This document shows, one piece after another, positions 24,928-32,009 of a stretch of DNA of 32,153 bases. Below the pieces are notes generated by a model. That model ran no database searches, was not told the origin of the DNA, and was given only the letters and a program-made list of their open reading frames with translations. Numbering within the stretch: the first letter of the stretch is position 1; each line of letters starts with the position of its first letter. The translations under genes and the position numbers were made by a program. The stretch comes from Planctomycetota bacterium (GTDB lineage: Bacteria; Planctomycetota; Phycisphaerae; Sedimentisphaerales; Anaerobacaceae), in the NCBI GenBank assembly GCA_023481165.1, contig JAMCWO010000029.1, forward strand, positions 1 through 32,153, in the 5' to 3' direction.

Positions 24928-25833
24928 ATGCTCCAGGCAATCCTGACTTCCATTCTGTTTGCCCTGTCCGCCGTCAGTGCGGGGCGCTCCACGCGTCTGC
25001 TCGGGGCGGGCACGGCGAATCTCTGCCGGCTGATTCTGGCCACCGCGTGCCTGGCCCTGTGGGCCCATATCTTCGGCGCTGGCCTGAGCGGCGCCGGCCT
25101 GCCGTGGCTGTTTCTCAGCGGTATCGTCGGCTTTGGCATGGGCGACCTCGCCTTGTACGGTGCCTACTGCCGCCTCGGTCCGCGTCTGGGCGTGCTCTTG
25201 TGCCTGTGCCTGGCCGCGCCGCTGGGGGCCCTCCTGGAATGGCTGTGGCTGGGCACGAAACTGACGCTCTATCAGATCCTGTGGGGCGCGACGATCCTCG
25301 TGGGCGTGTTCGCCGCCCTGGCGCCGGACAGCCGCGTGGCCGTCGGGCCACGGATGTGGGGCATCGGCATCGTGCTGGGCACCATAGCGGCCTTGGGACA
25401 AGGCGGCGGCGCCGTGCTCACGCGCAAGGCGTTCGACGTGGCCGGACAGGTGGGCCAGCACATTGACGGCGGCACCGCCGCGTATCAACGAATTCTCGGC
25501 GGCCTGCTGCTGACCATTGTGTTCCTGCTCGCCAGGCATGGGCGGCAGTGCTTCCCGATGTTAACCCAGGAACCCCCCGCCGGAGACAGGCCCTGGCGGC
25601 AGGCATGGCCCTGGGTCATCGCCAATGCGTTAGCGGGCCCCACCCTGGGCGTGGCCTTCTACCAGTGGGCCCTGGCCATAGCCCCTACCGGCATCGTGCT
25701 ATCCATCGTAGCCACCACCCCCCTCGTCGTGATCCCCTTCACGATGCTCCTCGACGGCGAGCGGCCGACCGTGCGGTCTCTGGTAGGAGGCGCCGTCGCC
25801 GTCCTCGGCGCCGTAGCCCTGGCGTATAAGTAG
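24928..25833 (+). CDS. EamA/DMT-family permease
   Basis: 301 residues, the normal length, with about ten hydrophobic helices in two repeated halves (for example LPWLFLSGIVGFGMGDLALY and AIAPTGIVLSIVATTPLVVI). Conserved features of the drug/metabolite transporter family are present, including a terminal GGAVAVLGAVALAY helix. It probably exports or exchanges a small metabolite; the substrate is not readable. The ATG lies 4 bp after the NUDIX stop codon, so co-translation is likely. A link with the NUDIX enzyme's product is an inference from position alone. The frame ends 18 bp before a palindromic element. Confidence 0.9.
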   Translation: MLQAILTSILFALSAVSAGRSTRLLGAGTANLCRLILATACLALWAHIFGAGLSGAGLPWLFLSGIVGFGMGDLALYGAYCRLGPRLGVLLCLCLAAPLGALLEWLWLGTKLTLYQILWGATILVGVFAALAPDSRVAVGPRMWGIGIVLGTIAALGQGGGAVLTRKAFDVAGQVGQHIDGGTAAYQRILGGLLLTIVFLLARHGRQCFPMLTQEPPAGDRPWRQAWPWVIANALAGPTLGVAFYQWALAIAPTGIVLSIVATTPLVVIPFTMLLDGERPTVRSLVGGAVAVLGAVALAYK

Positions 25834-25851
25834 AGTTTGAACTGCAAGAGA

Positions 25852-25930
25852 TGTCATTGCGAGGAGCGCAGCGACAAAGCAATCTCAATCTCACGCGTGG
25901 AAGACTGCTTCGCTTCGCTCGCAATGACAT
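25852..25930. repeat. GTCATTGCGAG-family inverted repeat, copy 2
   Basis: TGTCATTGCGAGGAGCGCAG and CTTCGCTCGCAATGACA are inverted arms around CAATCTCAATCTCACGCG. It lies between convergent genes. Related to 12748-12847. Confidence 0.88.
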
Positions 25931-25983
25931 GTTTGAGGCTGTCTCCCCTGCATTTGCCGGCGTCCCATGGAGCGTCTGCCCCG

Positions 25984-27045
25984 TCACATACTCCCCACGA
26001 AGCTCCATCCGTTTGCAGCGTGATAGCGGTCTGTGATGTCGCTTGGCCGCATCCAGACGACCTGTCCCTGCAAGTGCTTATCGATCCGCTCGGCCACCGT
26101 GGTGAACGCCGGCCAACCGACGCCTCTGGCCGGATTCAGGCCCTGCCAGTGAGCGTACCAGATGCAATAAGGCGCCCCGGCCTGAAGGTGCCGAACGAGA
26201 ATGCCGGACTTGCCATCGGCCGTAATGTAGTAGTCGGGATCGACACGCTGGGGGTTGTTCTCCCAGATGCCGAAGTGGTCGCCCGCATTGGGCATCAGGT
26301 CGTAGACACCGTATGCGCCGTCGCTCGCCTTGCGATGAATGGTCCCTTCGGTTTCGCTGGAGTCGAAGAAGCACGGCACGGTCCGCCCGCGAAACTTCCC
26401 TTCCTTCGCCAGGTTGAGCAGCGCCTGCCACATGGCGGGGTTGGGCGCCCGATGACCGCTCGCCCGCAACTCGGCGTACCGCTTCGTACAGGCCTCGCAA
26501 CTGCAGCCCGGCCACGTGAACCCCGTGAACCGCACACCGCCGCGTTGACCCTCGGCAAGGATGTCCCCGAAATAGCGTTGGTACTCTTGGACGGTGACGG
26601 CGGGCTCATGCAACCACAAGCCTTCATGGACGACGTCCTTCTTCTCGCGATTGGCGGCGAAATCGAACAGGCCGCGGTGGGTCATAATCTCCATGTGCGT
26701 GTCGATGCCGCACTCCCAGGCCCGCGCGACTTGCTGAAGAAATGCCTTCTCTTCCGCGCTCGGATTACGGGCCATGCTATGGCCGCCCGTGCCCAAGATG
26801 GCACTGGCTTCGCCGCGGATGCCCTGCTTGGCGCAATAGTCGAGAAACGTCTCGAACGCCTTGGCCCCCGCCACGCCGGGGCTCGTGTCGTCGCAATAGA
26901 ACGACAGGATCATTTTGCGCTCGCGCGCTTTGCCGGGACTTTCCGCACCGACTCGGTGGGATCGTACGACCGTTCCAGCCACCGCCGATGCGGCGGCAAC
27001 ACGAAGAAATCGCCGACGGGTCCAGGATTGTCTTGTGGTAGTCAT
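25984..27045 (-). CDS. Tat-exported polysaccharide deacetylase-like protein
   Basis: 353 residues from the ATG at 27045, with GGAGG upstream. MTTTRQSWTRRRFLRVAAAS is a textbook twin-arginine signal. The mature part opens KMILSFYCDDTSPGVAGAKA, a DD motif like those of NodB/DUF2334-type metal-dependent deacetylases, and later has HMEIMTHRGLFDF, the likely His-rich metal site. GFTWPGCSCEACTKRY carries three cysteines, which may form a disulphide or bind metal. This family assignment is by pattern memory and moderate; the substrate, perhaps a carbohydrate, is unknown. It stands alone, convergent with the permease operon. The 61 extra open codons upstream of the chosen start are not coding. Confidence 0.7.
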   Translation of the reverse strand: MTTTRQSWTRRRFLRVAAASAVAGTVVRSHRVGAESPGKARERKMILSFYCDDTSPGVAGAKAFETFLDYCAKQGIRGEASAILGTGGHSMARNPSAEEKAFLQQVARAWECGIDTHMEIMTHRGLFDFAANREKKDVVHEGLWLHEPAVTVQEYQRYFGDILAEGQRGGVRFTGFTWPGCSCEACTKRYAELRASGHRAPNPAMWQALLNLAKEGKFRGRTVPCFFDSSETEGTIHRKASDGAYGVYDLMPNAGDHFGIWENNPQRVDPDYYITADGKSGILVRHLQAGAPYCIWYAHWQGLNPARGVGWPAFTTVAERIDKHLQGQVVWMRPSDITDRYHAANGWSFVGSM

Positions 27046-27212
27046 CTTACATCCTCCACAGACGCCTTGCTCTTTCGGGTGCGACTGACATCCCGTTGCC
27101 ACGATCACTGCGGGGTCCATCGTACTGTGCCAACCATCCCCTCGCAAGGGACGAAGACGCGAGGGCAATTGTACGTTCACCCGTGGAATCCTGATATCCC
27201 ATAAAGAAAGGC

Positions 27213-27258
27213 GGCGCGTGGCATGCACCCTACGGGCCCCAGCCGTGCGTCATTCGTA
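27213..27258. repeat. GGTGCGTGG element, copy 2 (short)
   Basis: GGCGCGTGGCATGCACCCTAC then CGTGCGTCATTCGTAG. It matches the left two-thirds of 15512-15582 but lacks the closing ATGCGTGCCACGC arm. It lies 7 bp from the stop of the MBL-fold gene. Confidence 0.7.
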
Positions 27259-27265
27259 GCTCAAT

Positions 27266-28072
27266 CTACTTGGCGGCGAGTTGGCGGAGCAGCGCTTCGA
27301 GGCCCGCTTGATCGATACCGACGAACGGGTCGGCCAGGCGCGCGGAGGCCACGAGGCCGAGCAGTTCTTCATTCATGCCGGAGGCAGCGGGCAGATGACT
27401 GCTGAGAATGACAGAGGGCGCCATGTCGCGAATGCGATCCAGAGTGTTGGTGAATAGAGTGTAGTCCATCATGTGCAGCCAGGGCGAGTCCACCGTCGTC
27501 CACGTGACCAGGCCTTCCCGGAGGTCTTCCGAACGGATGTCGGCCGCGTTGTCCAGAGGCTCGGACATCAGAGCGCCGAAGGAATCTACACTGAAGAACG
27601 CGCGCGACTTGCAGTCGTAGAAGCCGGTGCTCTCGGGGGCATCGAAGGTGGGCGGCCGGACGGCGGTGAGCGTACGGTCCCCTGCTTCCAGGCTCTGGCC
27701 CGGATTCAACAGGTAGACGCGGTCCGGCGGCAGCGGCCGAAACAGCATCAGTTTTCCGAAAGCAATGAACGTCGTAATGACCCGCAGATGCGGGACCTCC
27801 TCGACGAGCCGGTGGAGGCTGCCGGTATGGTCCGGATCGACGTGGGTGAGCCACAGCCACCGCAGGTCCTGGGGATCGATCACGGAGGATAGTTGGGGCA
27901 GAAACTCCTCGTTCAGCAGCGTCAGCCCCGTATCGACCAGGACCGGCTCCGCCGCCTTGAGCACAAACGCATTGATCGGCAGGATGCCGTAGCCGGGAAT
28001 GGGAAAGTAGGACGGCAGTACATCAATATCCGGCGCCGCCGAGTAGGGCTCGAGCATCGTCGGCTTATCCAT
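27266..28072 (-). CDS. MBL-fold protein, flavodiiron/ODP-like
   Basis: 268 residues from the ATG at 28072, with AGGAG 10 bases upstream. The metallo-beta-lactamase motif is HVDPDH (His77, Asp79, Asp81, His82), followed by Asp163 (FSVDSFG) and His226 (SSHLP). This pattern and the PESTGFYDCKS block resemble the di-iron oxygen/NO reductase domain of flavodiiron proteins. However, the His usually found in the HWP-like loop is replaced (PPTFDAPES), so a full di-iron site is doubtful. There is no flavodoxin domain. It may be a hydrolase rather than an NO/O2 reductase. Transcribed alone; the 5' neighbour is 180 bp away. Confidence 0.82.
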   Translation of the reverse strand: MDKPTMLEPYSAAPDIDVLPSYFPIPGYGILPINAFVLKAAEPVLVDTGLTLLNEEFLPQLSSVIDPQDLRWLWLTHVDPDHTGSLHRLVEEVPHLRVITTFIAFGKLMLFRPLPPDRVYLLNPGQSLEAGDRTLTAVRPPTFDAPESTGFYDCKSRAFFSVDSFGALMSEPLDNAADIRSEDLREGLVTWTTVDSPWLHMMDYTLFTNTLDRIRDMAPSVILSSHLPAASGMNEELLGLVASARLADPFVGIDQAGLEALLRQLAAK

Positions 28073-28251
28073 AGGTTCCGATCTCCTGAGAAATCGCGCT
28101 CTCGATCGCAAGGCATCGGATTCGCGAAGGCCCGGCGTGTGCGGGCTGGGGCCATCACGAACCGGCACTCCCTCCCTACGTCGCCCATTTCCGATAGCCC
28201 GCGCAGGCGCACCAGGGAATTCCGCATTCCTGATGCGGCAATCTGCCTGTA

Positions 28252-28671
28252 CTACCGTTCCAGCGCCAAGACCGTGTTGGGCTTCAGGAAGAATGGTGGC
28301 ACGAGGGCCGGGATGTTGGTGTACTCGAAGTAGGCGATTTCGGCGGGCGAGCAGAAGGTCCGCAGGCCCGTGTCGGGGTGCATCAGGATCGCCGTCGTGT
28401 TCGTCATGTTCTCGCAGCCGGCCAACTCGCGCAGGGTGTCCACGAGGTACGCAGGCAAGTCGATGGCCTGCACGCCGCCCAGATGCTCACAGACCGCGAA
28501 GTACTTCCAGCCGACGCATCCCACCGTGGCCGCCCAGGGCGGCAAAAGCAAGGCCCAGTGCCCGTGCCCACCTGGATCATCGGGTGCCCGCTTGGTTTGC
28601 CCTAAGCTTCTGGAGTCCTCACATTGCGGCTTTCGCTCCGTTGTATCCCCCACCGTTTTGAATAGAGTCAT
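28252..28671 (-). CDS. Hypothetical ORF, 139 aa, low certainty
   Basis: The frame is open far upstream, but only the last ~95 residues look protein-like (VGWKYFAVCEHLGG, AIDLPAYLVDTLRELAGCE, TAILMHPDTGLRTFCSPAE), with a balanced composition. I placed the start at the ATG at 28671; no ribosome site is visible, and GTG codons nearer VGCVGWK are alternatives. A tiny open frame, MDDSIQNGGGYNGAKAAM, overlaps the start in another frame. No signal peptide or family was recognised. It could be a degenerate gene. Divergence from known families cannot be judged without a search. Confidence 0.4.
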   Translation of the reverse strand: MTLFKTVGDTTERKPQCEDSRSLGQTKRAPDDPGGHGHWALLLPPWAATVGCVGWKYFAVCEHLGGVQAIDLPAYLVDTLRELAGCENMTNTTAILMHPDTGLRTFCSPAEIAYFEYTNIPALVPPFFLKPNTVLALER

Positions 28672-29116
28672 CCATAATAACGATAGTACGAATCTCTGAC
28701 CGGGCGCGCGGTCGGATGGAGCTGAAGCAAGGACGCAAGGCAGCGCTCGCCTGAGGGTGGTGCCGGGCCGGATGGGATTCCCGGCCGGAATCAGAGGCGT
28801 GCGGAGAATAGTCGAGCGGGACAGAGCCGAGTGCATATAACGATGGGGCGGCGCGCAGCACAGACCGCCTCCTGAGGTGTCTGCGTATGCACACAGAGCG
28901 CACTCCTCTGGGCCCGCTCGATTTTCTCTCCGCCGCCGGTCTCGGCACATCCGGTTCGGCCGGCTTCGAAGGAGAGGGTACGGCAAAGACAAAACGTACG
29001 ATTGCCTTACCTTTGTGGGAGGGATGACTGCCGCCACGCGGGCATCCCTCCTGCATTTTTCCCTCCGGTGCCCTGCACGCACTTTTCCGAGTCCGTATGA
29101 CAGCGCAGCGTCGGAG
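28672..29116. other. Gap of 445 bp, no gene seen
   Basis: Open frames here are Arg/Pro/Ser-rich and lack ribosome sites. One GC hairpin, CCGGGCCGGATGGGATTCCC with GGCCGG, is at about 28777. I saw no second copy of any repeat family and no RNA gene. It may hold a degraded gene. Confidence 0.5.
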
Positions 29117-30583
29117 TCATTTGCTCCCCAGGTAGAGAACGGCATCGCCCGGCCAAGGTGCGTGGAGAGTCCGGCGACCGCCCCCGGCGGTCGGCTCCGC
29201 GCGAACGGTGGTCCCCTCAACCGGGTGCAGCCACTCCGTGCGCAGAGCTCCCGAGGCAGCGGAGAGGTCCACCGTCACTTCACCCCCTTGCGGCAGATAG
29301 ACGAGATACTCCCGGCCCGGGTCGGCCAGACAAAAGCCGGTGGAGGCCAGCTCGCTATGCGGAATCGCCGCGGCCAAGTTCATCCGCTCAGCGCAGGCAC
29401 GTGTCCGGCCCAGTGCCTCCCGCAGCGGGTCCCAGTAGGGATCGGGCTTGCCGCGGGCCGGATTGTTGCGGCCCGGATCATGGCTCGGATCGAGGTAGGG
29501 GTCCATGAACAGGCACTGGTTGCCCCGCGTGAAGTTCTCCCAGACCCAGGCCCGCTGGGCCGCCACACCATCCTGCTTCAAGCCGATCCAGAAATAAGAA
29601 TGATCGGTGTCGTTGACAACCACCTTAAAGTTCGTAGTGACGCCGTGAGGCGTTTCTTGCTCACCTGAAGATGCCCTTACGGGCACACTACAAACGAACA
29701 GCTTCGCACCGGGCGAGATCCAATCGGCGGGACCGGCCAGCAAGGCGGCCTCGCTGCCCTGCGGGTATTGCTGCGTCATGCCGACCGGATGCTGCCTGGC
29801 CTTGCCCGCTTCATAGCCTTTGATGAATTGGATCATGTGGACCTGCCACGCGGTGTCGTCGGCCCCACCGCTATCCTCGTTCGAGATCTCGTACAGCACG
29901 TTGTCCAAGTCGGTGACGGTATCGATGACCTTGCGGATGTAGGCTTCCTGATGGGCCGTGACAGTTGGATGGGAGAGGGTGTGGATGGCCTTGCCACTGC
30001 CGGCGTCGATCCCGTTGATGTTGTTCTTCGGATGGAAAGGATGTCCCTGCCAGGGGTCGCCGCCGACGTTGCCTTTACCCTCAACACTGAAACCGTTGAA
30101 GAGCATGATCGAGGCGTAGATGCCGCGGTCCCGGGCGGCCACGACACGGCTGCGCAGGCGGTCGAAGTACGCCTGGTTGAACGCGGCCAGATCGAACTTG
30201 GGCTTGCCGTCCAGGGCCAGTCCGGGGCCGGGCCGCTGGTAAGGCATGGGATCGTATCGGATCGTCCCCTGTTTGGCGTTGGGATTGAAGGGGCTTTCCC
30301 AGGCCCACAGCCGGAAGAAGTTGTGGTTGTGCTGCTGCAGGAAGGCGAGGTAAGCGTCGAAGTCCAGCGTCGGCGGCGAGGGCAGTTTGTCGTACGTGTA
30401 GTCCTGAAGATTGCCCCAGGTGTGGGAGCCGGTCAGGAAGATGATTTTGCCGCTGCCATCGGCAAAGTAGCGGGGATTCGCCGCACTGATGCGCAAGGGT
30501 CCCGTGGCCGGCGTGCCGGCCCGCACGGACGGTATCCCAAGCAGCAGCATCACGATCGCGATTTCGTGGGTGGTCCTTCTCAT
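29117..30583 (-). CDS. Secreted glycoside hydrolase-like protein with collagen-binding-like C-terminus
   Basis: 488 residues from the ATG at 30583, with AGGAGAAG upstream; the 70 open codons before it are not coding. A signal peptide ends near residue 22. The body is a GH5-like barrel of the DUF4038/DUF6298 type: HTWGNLQDY, NFFRLWAWES, IMLFNGFS, and VLYEISNED with Glu236 as probable acid/base. The C-terminal domain (GREYLVYLPQGGEVTVDL, ALRTEWLHPVEG, DAVLYLGSK) resembles the putative collagen-binding fold of these proteins. It should cleave an extracellular glycan; the substrate is unknown. Residues 297-318 (VCSVPVRASSGEQ to GVTTN) are the translation of a palindromic repeat and sit between ISPGA and KVVVNDTDH, where homologs have nothing similar as I remember. 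Confidence 0.82.
   Translation of the reverse strand: MRRTTHEIAIVMLLLGIPSVRAGTPATGPLRISAANPRYFADGSGKIIFLTGSHTWGNLQDYTYDKLPSPPTLDFDAYLAFLQQHNHNFFRLWAWESPFNPNAKQGTIRYDPMPYQRPGPGLALDGKPKFDLAAFNQAYFDRLRSRVVAARDRGIYASIMLFNGFSVEGKGNVGGDPWQGHPFHPKNNINGIDAGSGKAIHTLSHPTVTAHQEAYIRKVIDTVTDLDNVLYEISNEDSGGADDTAWQVHMIQFIKGYEAGKARQHPVGMTQQYPQGSEAALLAGPADWISPGAKLFVCSVPVRASSGEQETPHGVTTNFKVVVNDTDHSYFWIGLKQDGVAAQRAWVWENFTRGNQCLFMDPYLDPSHDPGRNNPARGKPDPYWDPLREALGRTRACAERMNLAAAIPHSELASTGFCLADPGREYLVYLPQGGEVTVDLSAASGALRTEWLHPVEGTTVRAEPTAGGGRRTLHAPWPGDAVLYLGSK
29630..29695. repeat. GTAGTG...CACTAC element, copy 3, inside the hydrolase gene
   Basis: On the minus strand it starts GTTTGTAGTGTGCCCGTAAG and ends CACGGCGTCACTACGAAC. 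As I delimit it, it is 66 bp (22 codons). Same family as 4595-4645 and 20675-20718. Confidence 0.88.
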
Positions 30584-30849
30584 GATCACTTCTCCTGATG
30601 CCCGGAAACAGCCTATTCGGTGCGGATTCTGTTTCGCTGCCGCTATCATCGCCAACGGCCAGGCGAAGGCCAGCAAGAACAGGCGCGGCCCGCCCGAGCC
30701 GTGCGACGTGTGACCTCCGCGTGATCCTCTTCGGCGTGAAGAGTGGCCGCCGGACGCTGGATTAGGACCCCGAATTCCGGGTAGGTCGGCCACGTCCGGT
30801 TGTCGGCGGCACGCGCATGGATCCGCCCCGTTATCCCCGGAATTCCTTC

Positions 30850-31152
30850 CTATTCATCGTCCCCCATGGGCACTCGGACGCAGTTCACCGTATGCGCCTT
30901 GCCCGTCTTCTCGGAAAGCTCCGAGGCCCGTGCCTCCGCCTCGCCTTTCGCCGGGTACGGGAAAGACGCGATCTCCTTGGAATTCTCGTCAACGACTGTC
31001 CAGATGAATTTCATACGCTTCTGTTTTGGCGGGGCCTTTCTGGAGCGGGACGCCTTCCGCACACCCGTTTTGGGTTCCTTCTCCTCGGCCTCGATCGAAG
31101 CTTCCTCGGCCATCCGTTCAATTCGTTGCTTATTCGACAGTCGCCTTGCCAT
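30850..31152 (-). CDS. Small basic hypothetical protein, 100 aa
   Basis: 100 residues from the ATG at 31152, with GGAGG directly before it. The N-terminal half is charged and disordered-looking, first acidic (AEEASIEAEEKE) then Lys/Arg-rich (RKASRSRKAPPKQKR). The C-terminal half is a compact beta/alpha module (MKFIWTVVDENSKEIASFPY, GEAEARASELSEKTGKAHTV). The basic linker suggests nucleic-acid or ribosome contact, but that is inference. Family not recognised. A promoter candidate is at 31215-31243. It is divergent from the exonuclease gene. Confidence 0.7.
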   Translation of the reverse strand: MARRLSNKQRIERMAEEASIEAEEKEPKTGVRKASRSRKAPPKQKRMKFIWTVVDENSKEIASFPYPAKGEAEARASELSEKTGKAHTVNCVRVPMGDDE

Positions 31153-31214
31153 GGGATCCTCCGTTTCTCAGAGTCGTCTGATAGAAAATCTTGTGGACCG
31201 ATACGGCAAACAGG

Positions 31215-31243
31215 ACTTTATCAGATATACCGTCGCGGTGCAA
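31215..31243 (-). promoter_or_regulatory. Candidate promoter of the 100-aa basic protein
   Basis: On the minus strand TTGCAC (31243-31238), a 17-bp spacer and TAAAGT (31220-31215). The -35 resembles the TTGCAT of bipA and dctP. A second, overlapping pair (TTGCCG...TTCTAT) is possible. Confidence 0.4.
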
Positions 31244-31338
31244 ATCGTTTTGACCGGAGGAAAGGCGTGGTGGAGCGTGGGCGGATGGATTACAATCACG
31301 GCCGGCCCTACAAAAGCTGAAACAATCTTGGACGGCTG

Positions 31339-31980
31339 ATGACGGATTCAAGCATGACAGAGTGGAATACACCCGAGGCATTGGGCGTGCCTTCTGACGC
31401 CGCCTGGCCTCGGATGACCAAGGAGCAGATCAATGCGCACCCGATGCGAAAATATCCAGGACACATCCATTTGATTCGCAGCTCCGCGCAAGTCGAGCCG
31501 GCGGTCCGGCAGTTGGAAAAAGAGACAGTCCTGGGGTTTGACACGGAAACCCGGCCCACGTTTCGCGTGGGGCAGAGCTACCCGCCGGCGGTCCTGCAAC
31601 TGGTCGGGGAACAAACGGCCTACATCTTTCAATTACGCTACTGCCGTTTGTCCGAGGCTTTACGTCGGCTGCTGGCCAATCCCAGGATCATCAAGGCAGG
31701 CGTCGCTTGGGATCGAGATGTACAGGAACTGAAGAAGTTGGCCCCGTTCCAACCGGCAGGATTTGTGGATGTGGGAGAACTGGCCAAACAGGCAGGTTGT
31801 ACGAATCATGGTCTGCGCGGGCTGGCCACCCTGTTGCTGGGATTCCGGGTGTCCAAGCGTTCCCAGACGTCCAACTGGGCCAACGAAACCCTGACGCGGG
31901 CGCAGATCGAATATGCGGCCACGGACGCCTGGGTGGGGCGCGAGCTGTATCAGAAGCTGCAACGGCTCTTGCGAAAATAG
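31339..31980 (+). CDS. DEDDy 3'-5' exonuclease domain protein (RNase D-like)
   Basis: 213 residues from the ATG at 31339; a second ATG at 31354 is possible and the ribosome site is weak. The exonuclease core carries the DEDDy acidic residues: Asp68 and Glu70 (GFDTETRP), Asp125 or Asp127 (AWDRDV), and Tyr192 with Asp196 (EYAATDAW). GLRGLATLLLGFRVSKRSQTS is the usual helix before the third motif. This is a single-domain protein without the HRDC domains of E. coli RNase D. It should remove nucleotides from RNA or DNA 3' ends with two Mg2+ ions; the substrate is unknown. About 29 bp separate it from the transposase tail at the right edge. Confidence 0.92.
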   Translation: MTDSSMTEWNTPEALGVPSDAAWPRMTKEQINAHPMRKYPGHIHLIRSSAQVEPAVRQLEKETVLGFDTETRPTFRVGQSYPPAVLQLVGEQTAYIFQLRYCRLSEALRRLLANPRIIKAGVAWDRDVQELKKLAPFQPAGFVDVGELAKQAGCTNHGLRGLATLLLGFRVSKRSQTSNWANETLTRAQIEYAATDAWVGRELYQKLQRLLRK

Positions 31981-32009
31981 GGCGCGTCCCGAATGGCATG
32001 AAGATAAGG

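Noticed and set aside
28619-28675. 18-residue open frame, MDDSIQNGGGYNGAKAAM
   Set aside because: No ribosome site and too short to judge; may be chance.
28877-29668. Plus-strand open frame of 263 codons
   Set aside because: It starts in noncoding DNA and overlaps the glycoside hydrolase antisense; no ribosome site or motifs.
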